This document shows positions 16,470 through 25,245 of a stretch of DNA of 64,000 nt, piece by piece. The stretch is from NCBI GenBank assembly GCA_024644465.1, contig JAHEKY010000002.1, forward strand, positions 25,774-89,773, in the 5' to 3' direction. Both the position numbers and the translations under genes were made by a program. The notes under the pieces are model-generated. The model did not search any database, was not told where the DNA came from, and saw only the letters and a program-made list of their open reading frames with translations. Origin of the DNA: Ilumatobacteraceae bacterium. GTDB taxonomy: Bacteria; Actinomycetota; Acidimicrobiia; Acidimicrobiales; Ilumatobacteraceae. Each line of letters starts with the position of its first letter. The first letter of the stretch is position 1.

Positions 16470-17700
16470 TCGCCTGCGCGGCCCGGCGCCGACGGGCCGG
16501 CAGCCGTTGCGGGCGGCGGCTCACCGCGCCGACGGAGCCCAGCCCGACGAGCAGGTGGACGAGCGTGCCCGAAGCGGCCACGCCGACGATCACGAAACCC
16601 ACCGGCCCGGAGACCTGGATCGCCACTGCGACGAACGCTGCGAGGGCCCACGCCAGTTGGAACTGTGTCTCGAACTGGGCGAACGCACGACCCTGGTTGG
16701 CCTCGGGCGCGTCGCGCTGGACGATGCTCTCGAAACTCAGGCGGCCGAGCGCGGCCACGAAGTTCAACGACCCGGCGAGCACGACAGCCGCAGCGGGGCC
16801 CCCGAGCAGGGCGGTCCCGAGCCCGGCGGCTGCGGCGACGATCAGGGCGGCGATCAGCATCGTCTCCTCCCGGATCCGGTCGCGCAGGCGCGGCGCCACC
16901 GCATTGCCGACCATCGCAACCAGCGCCGACACGCCGACGACGGCGCCGAACCACACCGTGCCGGAGTCCTGTGAACGCAGCCAGAACGCGAGGTGGAAGA
17001 ACGTGAACCCGACGGATGCCCGCAGCATCGTCATCGCGAGCGCACCGTTGAGCACGCTCGGCGTGTGCAACCGCGCGGACTCGTCGCTGTCGGCGGCCTC
17101 GGCGGCGACGACCTCCCGGGGCAGCCGGGTCGCGCTCGCAAAGGCGAGCCCGAAGATCAACGCACCGTAGATCAGCGTCGCCGAAGCACCGACCAGTTTG
17201 AGCAGGATGCCGGCCGGCACGACGGCGACCGCACCGGTGAGCCCGGCGATGAGGCCGAGCTTCGAGTTCGCCTCGACGTGCTCGGTCTCGGATCGCACCG
17301 TCGACGGCACGAGCGCCGACTTCGACACGATGTAGCTCTTCTGCAGCACGAGGTTGGCGAACACGAGCGGGAACAGGGCGAGCGCGTCGATGTACTTCGC
17401 CATCAGCACGAGGAGAAACGCACGCACGACACCGATCATCTGGATGACGAACCGCCGGCCACCCGCGATCCGGTCGATCATCGGCCCGATCAGGGGCGCG
17501 ACGAACAAGAACGGTGCGAAGCTCAGCGCCAGGAAGAGCATCACCCGGGTGCGGGCCGCGCTCAGATCGATGTCGAAGAACAGGGAGTCGGCGAGCGCGA
17601 CGACCATCGCCGCGTCGCCGCCCATCATCAGGGCGTGGGTGATCGCGAGTCGGCGGAATTTCGACGGCGGCGGCCGATGCGCCGTACTCACGTGCCCCAC
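16390..17700 (-). CDS. MFS transporter
   Basis: 436 residues with about 10-12 hydrophobic helices, beginning ITHALMMGGDAAMVVALADS, with an MFS loop-like PLIGPMIDRIAGGRR after helix 2 and VPAGILLKLVGASATLIYG mid-protein. It resembles efflux-type MFS proteins. The last 50 residues are Arg/Pro/Ser-rich and cover the 80-base overlap with the metalloprotease gene, so the original stop may have been lost and the tail may be non-functional. Start ATG 17700; GTG 17691 also possible. Substrate unknown. Confidence 0.78.
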   Translation of the reverse strand: MGHVSTAHRPPPSKFRRLAITHALMMGGDAAMVVALADSLFFDIDLSAARTRVMLFLALSFAPFLFVAPLIGPMIDRIAGGRRFVIQMIGVVRAFLLVLMAKYIDALALFPLVFANLVLQKSYIVSKSALVPSTVRSETEHVEANSKLGLIAGLTGAVAVVPAGILLKLVGASATLIYGALIFGLAFASATRLPREVVAAEAADSDESARLHTPSVLNGALAMTMLRASVGFTFFHLAFWLRSQDSGTVWFGAVVGVSALVAMVGNAVAPRLRDRIREETMLIAALIVAAAAGLGTALLGGPAAAVVLAGSLNFVAALGRLSFESIVQRDAPEANQGRAFAQFETQFQLAWALAAFVAVAIQVSGPVGFVIVGVAASGTLVHLLVGLGSVGAVSRRPQRLPARRRRAAQAIRRRSRGPATGPGPRSRSGSASRRRR

Positions 17701-17787
17701 CGGCCAGATAGTACGTCGGTCTCGGCCGAGCTGTGCCCACCGCCGTGTGGTTGACCGGACGGGGATGCGTTAGGTTGCTCGTTCGAT

Positions 17788-18945
17788 ATGGCCGGTCCCG
17801 TCGTCGAGCAGAGTTCTCACGGTCGCCGCCTCCCGTTCGAGATTCCCACCCCGGTTCGCGCCGCGCTCGTCGTCGGCTTCATCTACCTCTTCCTCGTCGG
17901 CGTGTCGTCGCTCGAGAAGGGCATCAAGATCATGGGCGAGGACACCCAGGAGCGACTGTTCTCGAGCGTGAGCAACCCGATCGCCGGGCTCTGCGTCGGC
18001 GTCCTCGGCACCGTCCTCGTCCAGTCGTCCTCCGCGTCGACCTCCGTGATCGTCGGGCTCGTCGCGACGAAGGGCATCAGTGTCGACGATGCGGTGCCGA
18101 TGATCATGGGTGCCAACATCGGCACGACGGTCACGAACACGCTGGTGTCGCTCGGTCACGTCCGGCAGTCCGCCGAGTTCGCACGAGCGTTCGCCGCGGC
18201 CACCGTCCACGACTTCTTCAACGTCATGGCGGTGGCCGTACTCCTGCCGTTGGAGTTGGTCACCGGTGTGGTGTCCGGCATCGCCAAGGGAATCAGCGAA
18301 GTCTTGGTCGGCTCGGCCGGCTCGGAGTGGAAGAGCCCGGTCAAGGAGTGGGTCAAGAAACCCGTCGAGTGGATCGTCGATCTGTGGGACGCCGTCGGGC
18401 TGAACGGCAACGTCCAGGGCACGATCGTCGTGCTGACCGGCCTCGCGATCGTGCTCGGTGCGTTGACGTTGATCACGAAGAACATGCGACGACTCGTCGC
18501 GGACCGCGTCGAGCGATCCGTCAACAACGTGCTCGGCAAGGGCTCCGGCGCCGTTGCGATGCTGCTCGGGTTGGTGATCACGATCGCCGTGCAGTCGTCG
18601 AGCATCACGACGTCGATCCTCATCCCGCTCTCGGCAGCTGGCGTCCTGTCGTTGCGCAATGCCTATCCGGTGACGCTGGGCGCGAACGTCGGGACGACGA
18701 TCACCGCGCTGCTCGCCGCCCTCGCGGCGTCGGTGCCCGAGGCCCTCACGATCGCGCTGACACACACGACGTTCAACATCATGGGGATCCTGTTCCTCTA
18801 CGTACCGCCATTCGTCCGAGACCTGCCCGTGTTGGGTTCACAGCGGCTCGCTGACATCGCGGTGCGCCAGCGCACCTGGGCGGTCGGCTACGTGATGGGA
18901 GTGTTCATCGTGCTCCCGCTGGTCGGCGTGGCGTTGTTGCGATGA
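17788..18945 (+). CDS. nptA: Na+/phosphate cotransporter (NptA/PF02690 family)
   Basis: 385 residues. Two inverted-repeat halves each carry the family's QSSS signature: VLVQSSSASTSVIVG (about residues 70-85) and IAVQSSSITTSILIPLSAAG (about 267-286), each followed by a GANIGTT or GANVGTT motif. About 8-9 membrane helices. It imports (or exports) phosphate driven by sodium. ATG 17788 lies 11 bases after TAGGTT with no Shine-Dalgarno, so a very short leader is possible. The next gene encodes a PhoU-like protein, a common pairing with NptA, and the unit converges on the pst-senX3-regX3 operon. Confidence 0.93.
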   Translation: MAGPVVEQSSHGRRLPFEIPTPVRAALVVGFIYLFLVGVSSLEKGIKIMGEDTQERLFSSVSNPIAGLCVGVLGTVLVQSSSASTSVIVGLVATKGISVDDAVPMIMGANIGTTVTNTLVSLGHVRQSAEFARAFAAATVHDFFNVMAVAVLLPLELVTGVVSGIAKGISEVLVGSAGSEWKSPVKEWVKKPVEWIVDLWDAVGLNGNVQGTIVVLTGLAIVLGALTLITKNMRRLVADRVERSVNNVLGKGSGAVAMLLGLVITIAVQSSSITTSILIPLSAAGVLSLRNAYPVTLGANVGTTITALLAALAASVPEALTIALTHTTFNIMGILFLYVPPFVRDLPVLGSQRLADIAVRQRTWAVGYVMGVFIVLPLVGVALLR

Positions 18946-18976
18946 CCCGAGAAACGAGACAAGAGGAGACAATGAA

Positions 18977-19648
18977 GTGGTGATGTCATTCTTCCGCAAG
19001 GGTCCGACCGGCCTCGAGCACGTCGTGTCGAAGTCGGTCGGCATGCTGGGCGACGCCCGCCATTCGTTCGATCTCGCGACGCTCGCGCTGCTGACCGAGA
19101 CCCCGCCGGCGTCGGTCGACTCGGACATCCGGGCCACCGATCAGCGGATCAATCACAGTGAGCAGGAGTTGCGCGCCGAGCTGGTCGTCCACGTCGCCGT
19201 GCAGGGCACCGCCGACATCGGATCGGTGCTCGGGTTGATCCTGCTGCTGAAGAAGATCGAGCGGATCGGCGACCAGGCCAAGAACGTGCTCGACCTCGCC
19301 GAGAGCGGTGTGCGACTCGCGAACGAGGACGACACGCCGGCGATGCTCGAAGAACGCGAGCTGATCTCGACGATGTTCGGCGAGGCTGCCGAACTCCTCG
19401 CCGAGCCGGACGCCGAGCAGCTCGAGGACTTCGGCCGCCGCGTCGACCATCTGCTCGCCGAGCATCAGGGGAAGATCGAGGCGTACCTCCACTCCGACCG
19501 GCCGGGTCACGAGGTGGTGCCGCGGGCGATCTACTACCGGTACCTCAAGCGCATCGTCGCCAACCTGCTCGGCATCGTCCGGACCGCATCCGACCCACTC
19601 CCCACCCTCGACTACCTCGACGACGGCGCCACCGACACCGACGACTGA
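18977..19648 (+). CDS. PhoU-domain protein paired with NptA
   Basis: 223 residues, mostly alpha-helical, with PhoU-like three-helix repeats: SVGMLGDARHSFDLATLALL, then LILLLKKIERIGDQAKNVLDLAE, and YRYLKRIVANLLGIVRTASDP, which resembles the ExxxD metal-binding helix of PhoU with the Glu replaced by Lys-Arg in the last repeat. PhoU proteins gate phosphate transporters and signalling. GTG 18977 has AGGAG eight bases before it; ATG 18983 is the alternative. Thirty-one bases follow nptA, so they are co-transcribed. Confidence 0.85.
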   Translation: MVMSFFRKGPTGLEHVVSKSVGMLGDARHSFDLATLALLTETPPASVDSDIRATDQRINHSEQELRAELVVHVAVQGTADIGSVLGLILLLKKIERIGDQAKNVLDLAESGVRLANEDDTPAMLEERELISTMFGEAAELLAEPDAEQLEDFGRRVDHLLAEHQGKIEAYLHSDRPGHEVVPRAIYYRYLKRIVANLLGIVRTASDPLPTLDYLDDGATDTDD

Positions 19649-19649
19649 G

Positions 19650-19797
19650 ACGGCGCGAGACGACGACGTTGACCGAGGTCAACGAGGAAACCCGCGCACC
19701 ACCTGCGCAGCACGCGCCAAGAGTCGGCTTGCCGGTGAGGCCCGGATGCGGGGAGGGCACGGCGCGAGACGACGACGTTGACCGAGGTCAACGAGGA
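19650..19797. repeat. 39-bp direct repeat with internal palindrome (two copies)
   Basis: Identical 39-base copies lie at 19650-19688 and 19759-19797, 109 bases apart, between the convergent phoU-like and regX3 genes. Each contains a perfect palindrome, CGTTGACC-GA-GGTCAACG. Perfect identity in a non-coding gap suggests recent duplication or selection. They may be terminators for the two convergent operons or protein-binding sites; GTTGACC resembles one PHO-box half unit, but there is no 11-base direct-repeat register here. Confidence 0.8.
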
Positions 19798-19837
19798 GTC
19801 CTCGCAACGCAGCCATCGCCGCATCCGGCCTCACCGG
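19732..19837. repeat. Long inverted repeat around the second 39-bp copy
   Basis: CCGGTGAGGCC-C-GGATGCGG at 19732-19751 pairs with 19819-19837 (19 pairs, one bulged C). The right arm overlaps the last codons and stop of regX3. The loop contains the second 39-base palindrome, giving a branched hairpin. It is a plausible bidirectional terminator between the nptA and regX3 transcription units. Confidence 0.6.
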
Positions 19838-20526
19838 GTGTATTTGTAGCCGAGACCTCGGATAGTGGTGATCAGGGTCGGGTTCGACGGGTCGGCTTCG
19901 AGTTTCGACCGCAGCCGCTTGATGTGCACGTCGAGCGTCTTCGTGTCGCCGACGTAATCGTGCCCCCACACCCGGTCGATCAGGGTCTCGCGCGTCACGA
20001 CCCGACCGGCGTTCGCGAGGAGCAGGTGCAGCAGGTCGAACTCCTTCAGCGGCAACGTCAGTTCGACGCCGTCGTGCGTGACCCGGTGCGCGTCCGGGTC
20101 GAGCCGTACTGTCCCGACGTCGATCGTGGCGGAGTCGAGTTCGGCGGCCGCCGCTGCGTCGGGAGTCCGGCGCATGACCGCATGCATCCGCGCGACGAGT
20201 TCGCGCAGCCGATACGGCTTGGTCACGTAGTCGTCGGCGCCCACCTCGAGGCCGACGACCGTGTCGATCTCGGCGCCCTTCGCCGTCACCATGATGATCG
20301 GGACCTGGCTCTTCTTGCGGATCTGCCGGCAGACCTCGATGCCCGACAACCGGGGCAACATCACGTCGAGCAGCACGAGGTCGGGTTGGAGTTCCTCGAA
20401 CCGGGCGAGCGCCTCCACCCCGTCGGTCGCGGTCTCGACGCGGAAGCCCTCACGACCGAGGCCGACCCGCAACGCCTCGACGAAGCTCGACTCATCTTCG
20501 ACGACGAGGATCAGACCGTCGCTCAT
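19831..20526 (-). CDS. regX3: RegX3/PhoB-type response regulator
   Basis: 231 residues. The receiver domain shows acidic ED, phospho-acceptor Asp in LVLLDVMLPRLSG (about residue 52) and Lys in DDYVTKPYRLREL. The C-terminal OmpR winged helix contains LTLPLKEFDLLHLLLANAG, VVTRETLIDRVWG, TLDVHIKRLRSKLE and TTIRGLGYKY. It should activate phosphate-starvation genes by binding PHO-box repeats such as those before pstS (26376-26419). Its start overlaps the kinase stop by four bases. Confidence 0.93.
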   Translation of the reverse strand: MSDGLILVVEDESSFVEALRVGLGREGFRVETATDGVEALARFEELQPDLVLLDVMLPRLSGIEVCRQIRKKSQVPIIMVTAKGAEIDTVVGLEVGADDYVTKPYRLRELVARMHAVMRRTPDAAAAAELDSATIDVGTVRLDPDAHRVTHDGVELTLPLKEFDLLHLLLANAGRVVTRETLIDRVWGHDYVGDTKTLDVHIKRLRSKLEADPSNPTLITTIRGLGYKYTR

Positions 20527-21680
20527 CGCTCATCGCCCGGCGCCGAGAGTGCCCGGTCGTTGTCGTCGGCAGCTGTCGGCGCCACGAGGAGTCGCGCCGG
20601 GAGGCGGATCACGAACGTCGCACCCTCGCCCTCGGCCGACTGCACTGCGACGTCGCCGCCGTGGTTGCCGGCCACGTGCCGCACGATCGACAGGCCGAGC
20701 CCGGTCCCGCCGGTGCCGCGCGCCCGTGCCTTGTCGACGCGGTAGAAGCGTTCGAACACGCGGTCGAGGTCACGCGCCGGGATACCCACACCCTGGTCGG
20801 CAACCATCAGCTCGATCCACGGCTCGTCCAGCCGGACACGCACCTGTACCGCGCCGCCGTCGTGGCTGTACTTGACCGCGTTCTCGACGAGGTTGCCAAG
20901 CGCGGACTCGAGTTGGCGGCGGTCGCCGCGGACGCGGAGTGCATCACCCGAATCGAGGGCGGCGATCTCGATGTCACGGCCGATCGCGAGCGCTCGTCCT
21001 CGCTCGACGGCGAGGTCGACGACCGCCGCCAGGTCGACGAGATCGTCAGACGGCTGCTTCGACTCGATCCTCGACAGTTCGAGCAGGTCGTCGATCGTGC
21101 GGATCGCCCGGTGGGCCTCGTCGACGAGGCGCGCCGACAGGCTCGACGCGACGGCGGGATCGCGTTCCTCGGCGACGGTCTCGGCGAGGACCGCGATCGC
21201 GCCGACCGGCGTCTTCAGCTCGTGGGAGATGTTCGCCACGAAGTCCTTGCGCATCGCGTCCACCAGGGCTCGTGCGCTGACGTCCTGGATCGTCGCGACA
21301 ACGCCGCCGCGTGGGAGTGGCTTGGCCTCGATCGCGATGATCTGGCGCGGCGGTCCGTGCAGGACGACCTCCCGGCTCCCGGCGCCGCGGGTGCGCACCT
21401 GTTCGACGACCTGGGCGAGATGGTCGCTGACGATCAGCCCCGCGTGCGTTCCGTTCATCATTCGCGCCGCGGCGTTGCTGAACGTGACGTCGCCCGCGCT
21501 GCCGAACATCACGACACCGATCTCCAGGCGATCGACCGCGTCGCGGACGCTCGAACCCGTCGCCTCGTCGACGACCGGATCGACGCGGATCGGCGCGACC
21601 GCCCGACGGGACAGCGCCGACGCGATCAGTACACCGGCCACGACGCCGGCGACGGTTGCGACCAGGACGGCGAGCAGCAT
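20523..21680 (-). CDS. senX3: SenX3/PhoR-type sensor histidine kinase
   Basis: 385 residues from ATG 21680. One N-terminal membrane helix (LLAVLVATVAGVVAGVLIA), a PAS-like domain (about 60-150), then the kinase core: FVANISHELKTPVGAIAVLAE (phospho-His), ALGNLVENAVKYS (N box), VADQGVGIP (G1), ERFYRVDKARAR (F) and GGTGLGLSIVRH (G2). Mycobacterial SenX3 has two membrane helices; this protein has one and no sizeable extracytoplasmic sensor, so it probably senses phosphate indirectly through PhoU and PstB, encoded just upstream. It starts five bases after the phoU stop. Confidence 0.92.
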   Translation of the reverse strand: MLLAVLVATVAGVVAGVLIASALSRRAVAPIRVDPVVDEATGSSVRDAVDRLEIGVVMFGSAGDVTFSNAAARMMNGTHAGLIVSDHLAQVVEQVRTRGAGSREVVLHGPPRQIIAIEAKPLPRGGVVATIQDVSARALVDAMRKDFVANISHELKTPVGAIAVLAETVAEERDPAVASSLSARLVDEAHRAIRTIDDLLELSRIESKQPSDDLVDLAAVVDLAVERGRALAIGRDIEIAALDSGDALRVRGDRRQLESALGNLVENAVKYSHDGGAVQVRVRLDEPWIELMVADQGVGIPARDLDRVFERFYRVDKARARGTGGTGLGLSIVRHVAGNHGGDVAVQSAEGEGATFVIRLPARLLVAPTAADDNDRALSAPGDER

Positions 21681-21685
21681 CGACG

Positions 21686-22414
21686 TCAGTCGTCGGCGCC
21701 GAGCTCGGGCACGGCGACGATCTCCGGCGGGTCGTTGTCGCTTTCGGGATACGGGTGCTCGGGCACCCACGCGTCGACGATGTAGCGAACGCGCTCGCCG
21801 ACGTTGACGGCATGGTCGCCGATCCGTTCGAAGAACCGGGCGACGACCGCCAGCTGCACCGCGACCTGCAGGTCGATGTGGCCGGCGGCGTGACTCTCGA
21901 AGATCACCTGGATGAACTGGCGCTGGAGGTCGTCCAGGTACGAGTCCATGTCGTGCAGTGCGGCTGCACGAGGGCCGTCGAGGTTGAGGTACGCCTCGGT
22001 GCACTCCTTGAACAGCGCGTGAGCCTGCTCGCCCATCTTGCGGATCACGCCGCGCAGCTCGGCGTCGAGCTCGTGGCCGTAGATCCGGCGGGTCGCTTTG
22101 CAGATGTTGACGCACAGGTCGGCAGACCGCTCGACGTCGGCGATGATCTTGATCGCCGAGACGAGCGAGCGGAGGTCCTGGGCGACCGGGGCCTGCAGGG
22201 CGATCACGCGGAAACACTGTTCTTCGAGCTCGATCGAGCGGGCGTCGTAGTCGTCGTCGCCGAGGATGACGTACTCGGCGCCCTCCAGGTCGGCGTCGAG
22301 CAGGATGTCCGTCGCCCGGGGGACGAGTTCGGTCACGTCGGCACTCATCCGGGCGATCTCGGTGCGGATCTGGTCGAGTTGCTCGTGGAAATTGGCGCGC
22401 AGCTCGGCGGACAT
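21686..22414 (-). CDS. phoU: PhoU phosphate-signalling protein
   Basis: 242 residues, all-helical, with tandem PhoU repeats: the first contains LRSLVSAIKIIADVERSADL, the second LAVVARFFERIGDHAVNVGERV, both bearing the conserved E/D metal-binding ERxxD pattern. PhoU bridges the Pst transporter and the PhoR/SenX3 kinase, keeping the kinase silent when phosphate is plentiful. ATG 22414 overlaps the pstB stop by one base (TGATG), a sign of translational coupling. Confidence 0.94.
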   Translation of the reverse strand: MSAELRANFHEQLDQIRTEIARMSADVTELVPRATDILLDADLEGAEYVILGDDDYDARSIELEEQCFRVIALQAPVAQDLRSLVSAIKIIADVERSADLCVNICKATRRIYGHELDAELRGVIRKMGEQAHALFKECTEAYLNLDGPRAAALHDMDSYLDDLQRQFIQVIFESHAAGHIDLQVAVQLAVVARFFERIGDHAVNVGERVRYIVDAWVPEHPYPESDNDPPEIVAVPELGADD

Positions 22415-23322
22415 CAGCCGAACCTCCCGGTGATGTACTGCTCGGTCCGCTCGTCCTCGGGCATCGAGAAGATCTTCTCGGTGCGGTCGAACTCGATCAG
22501 ACGCCCGGTCCGCCGTTCGCCGTCGGGGTTGACCTCCGTGGTGAAGAACGCGGTGCGATCGCTGACCCGGCCGGCCTGCTGCATGTTGTGCGTCACGATC
22601 ACGATCGTGTAGGTCTCCTTCATCTCCTGCATCAGGTCCTCGATGCGGGCGGTGGCGATGGGGTCGAGTGCCGAGCACGGCTCGTCCATCAGGATCACGT
22701 CCGGTTCGACGGCGACCGCCCTGGCGATGCACAACCGTTGCTGCTGGCCGCCGGACAGACCGAGGCCCGACTCCTTCAGACGGTCCTTCACCTCGTCCCA
22801 GAGCGCGGCGCCGCGCAGCGAACGCTCGACGACGTCATCGAGCTCGGCGCGCTTCTTCACGCCCGCGAGCCGCGGGCCGTAGGCGACGTTGTCGTAGATG
22901 CTCTTCGGAAACGGGTTCGGCTTCTGGAACACCATCCCGATCCGGCGCCGCACCTCGGTGGCATTGACCTCCGGGTCGTACAGGTCGACGCCGTGGTACG
23001 TGATCGAGCCCTCGACGCGGGCGATGTCGATGAAGTCGTTCATCCGGTTGAGGCTGCGCAGCATCGTCGTCTTGCCACAGCCCGACGGCCCGATGAACGC
23101 GGTGATCTCGTGCTCACGCACGGACAGTTCGTCGACGGTCACCGCCCGGAAGTCGCCGTAGTAGACGCTGAGGTCTTCGATGTCGAAGACGATGGTCTCA
23201 TCGGCCGGTTCGTCGTCGATCATCGTGAGGGTCTGGGCCGTCGTGGCGTCGGTCATGCTGGGTCCGTGACTGTGCGTGATGGGGACATGGGCGCGGGCGG
23301 GGCTGGTGTCAACGTTACTCAT
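22414..23322 (-). CDS. pstB: Phosphate ABC transporter ATP-binding protein
   Basis: 302 residues. Walker [10 protein letters not shown] (about residues 72-80), Q-loop [19 protein letters not shown], signature [10 protein letters not shown], Walker [14 protein letters not shown] and switch VTHNMQQA match PstB. An N-terminal extension of about 40 residues precedes the usual core. ATG 23322 is chosen for its AAGGAG site about 11 bases upstream and because it clears the pstA stop; ATG 23358 would overlap pstA by 14 bases. Confidence 0.95.
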   Translation of the reverse strand: MSNVDTSPARAHVPITHSHGPSMTDATTAQTLTMIDDEPADETIVFDIEDLSVYYGDFRAVTVDELSVREHEITAFIGPSGCGKTTMLRSLNRMNDFIDIARVEGSITYHGVDLYDPEVNATEVRRRIGMVFQKPNPFPKSIYDNVAYGPRLAGVKKRAELDDVVERSLRGAALWDEVKDRLKESGLGLSGGQQQRLCIARAVAVEPDVILMDEPCSALDPIATARIEDLMQEMKETYTIVIVTHNMQQAGRVSDRTAFFTTEVNPDGERRTGRLIEFDRTEKIFSMPEDERTEQYITGRFG

Positions 23323-23344
23323 CGATGTGTCGTCTCCTTGCTGC

Positions 23345-24295
23345 TCAACTTCCGACACGGGACTTCTCGAACCGGTTGCGGAGAAGCACGGCCGACGCGT
23401 TGAACACGAGCACGATCACCAGGAGGACGAGCCCCGCGGCCGCCGCGCTCTCGGTGAACGCGAACTCGCTGTTCGGCGGTTTCGGGCGGCCGGTCCACTG
23501 GTAGATCAGGATCGGAATGGCGGTGAACTTGCCGGTCAGCGACGTCTCCGGCAGCAGCCCGGTGATGGCCCCGATGATGATCAGCGGGGCGGCCTCGCCG
23601 AGCGCGCGGGCGACCGACAGCACGGTGCCGGTCAGGATTCCCGGCGCGGCATACGGGAGGACGTGATCACGGGTGACCTCCCAGCGTGACGCGCCGACGC
23701 CGAAGCCGGCGTCACGCAGTGAGCCGGGCACGGCCCGGATCGCCTCCATCGACGTGATCACGACGATCGGCAGCACGAGCAGCGCCATGGTGAGCCCGGC
23801 GGCGATGACCGACTGGCCGTTCGTCACCGGCTCGAGCCACTGGGTGAAGAGGATGAACCCGAGGACGCCGTAGATCACCGCCGGGACGCCAGCGAGGTTG
23901 CGGATGTTGACCATGATCAGGCGTGTCAGACGGTGCTTGGCGTTGGCGTACTCCTCGAGGTAGATCGCAGCAGCGAGGCCGAGCGGAATCGCCACGAGGA
24001 CGACGAACACACCGATGAAGATCGATCCGTACAGCCCGGACCAGACACCGATCTTGTCGGGGTCGGACCCGATCGGTGACGTGACGAAGTCGACCCCACG
24101 TTCTCCGAGCAGGCTGCTCGACTCGCCGATCACCTGCGCGAGCAGTGCGACGAGGATGAACAACGTGACCAGCGTCGTGAACAGCAACGTTGCGAGCATC
24201 GCCATGCCGGCCACGTCGCGGTCCTGCCGCGTGAGGCCGGCACGCACCGAGGCTGCGGCGTGTTCGCCTGCGGTTGCGGGGGTGGTGAACATCAT
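23345..24295 (-). CDS. pstA: Phosphate ABC transporter permease PstA
   Basis: 316 residues with six membrane helices. The permease signature lies in [29 protein letters not shown] (EAA loop), followed by [15 protein letters not shown], characteristic of PstA. ATG 24295 follows a GGAG site and lies after the pstC stop; an in-frame ATG at 24349 would overlap pstC by 38 bases. It forms the channel with PstC. Confidence 0.94.
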   Translation of the reverse strand: MMFTTPATAGEHAAASVRAGLTRQDRDVAGMAMLATLLFTTLVTLFILVALLAQVIGESSSLLGERGVDFVTSPIGSDPDKIGVWSGLYGSIFIGVFVVLVAIPLGLAAAIYLEEYANAKHRLTRLIMVNIRNLAGVPAVIYGVLGFILFTQWLEPVTNGQSVIAAGLTMALLVLPIVVITSMEAIRAVPGSLRDAGFGVGASRWEVTRDHVLPYAAPGILTGTVLSVARALGEAAPLIIIGAITGLLPETSLTGKFTAIPILIYQWTGRPKPPNSEFAFTESAAAAGLVLLVIVLVFNASAVLLRNRFEKSRVGS

Positions 24296-24311
24296 GGCTC
24301 CGATCGGCTCC

Positions 24312-25232
24312 TCAGTACTGCTGCCGGATGCGGTTGACGAAGCGGTCACCGATCACGTTGAGCAGCAACGTGATCGTGAACAGGATCAACCCGACGAAGA
24401 ACAGCACCTGGAACGGCGCGCCGCCCACATCCTGGTCGGTTCCGCCGACGGCGTTGGTCATCGCGGTGGTCATCGTGAGGCCGGGGTTCGTCGGCCAGGC
24501 GCCCGAGTACGGGCCGGAGCCGTCGAACCCGCCGGCCATCACGGCGACCATCGTCTCGCCGATCGCCCGGGAGATGGCGATGATGAACGCCGCGACGAGG
24601 CCCGAGACGGCCGCCGGCAGCACGATCCGCAGCACCGTGTTGATCTTGCGGGCGCCGATGCCGTAGCTCGCTTCACGCAACGAGTTCGGTACCGATCGGA
24701 GCGCGTCCTCGCTGACCGACGCCATGATCGGGATCACGAGGATGCCGATCCCGACGCCCGCGGCGAGCATGTTGCGGTCGTGGGTCGGGTCGAAGATCTT
24801 CGACACGAACTCGGGGGCGATGAACCGGACGACGAAGTAGCCGACGATCACCGACGGCACGCCGGCCAGCACCTCGATGACCGGCTTGACCACTTTGCGC
24901 ACCCTCGCCGGCGCGTACTCGGAGAGGTAGATCGCGGCGCCGAGCCCGAACGGCACGGCGACGACCATCGCCACGCCGCCCATCACGACCGAACCGACCA
25001 GGATCGTGCGCAGGTCGAACCGGGACCGGCGTGGGAACCAGCCCAAGTCGGACAGCACCGCGAAGTCCCAGTCGATCTCGTCGAGAAACGTGTAGGCACC
25101 CCGGGCGAGCACGAAGAAGATCAGCACGCTGACCACCATCGTGACGACTGCGGCGCCCTGGACCACGACGCGCATCGTCCGTTCCCGGTTGCGTTGCTTC
25201 GAACTGCCCTGCAGGTCTGCGACGGTGAGCAT
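24312..25232 (-). CDS. pstC: Phosphate ABC transporter permease PstC
   Basis: 306 residues, six membrane helices. EAA-loop region SLREASYGIGARKINTVLRIVLPAAVSGL, then ISRAIGETMVAVMAGG, identify PstC. It begins 13 bases after the pstS stop and ends 16 bases before the pstA start, within one operon. Confidence 0.94.
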   Translation of the reverse strand: MLTVADLQGSSKQRNRERTMRVVVQGAAVVTMVVSVLIFFVLARGAYTFLDEIDWDFAVLSDLGWFPRRSRFDLRTILVGSVVMGGVAMVVAVPFGLGAAIYLSEYAPARVRKVVKPVIEVLAGVPSVIVGYFVVRFIAPEFVSKIFDPTHDRNMLAAGVGIGILVIPIMASVSEDALRSVPNSLREASYGIGARKINTVLRIVLPAAVSGLVAAFIIAISRAIGETMVAVMAGGFDGSGPYSGAWPTNPGLTMTTAMTNAVGGTDQDVGGAPFQVLFFVGLILFTITLLLNVIGDRFVNRIRQQY

Positions 25233-25245
25233 CAGGAGATCCGGA

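Noticed and set aside
18973-18984. Three-codon ORF (ATG AAG TGG TGA) overlapping the phoU-like start
   Set aside because: Could be a leader peptide, but a chance ATG after an AGGAG is more likely; the GTG start uses the same site.
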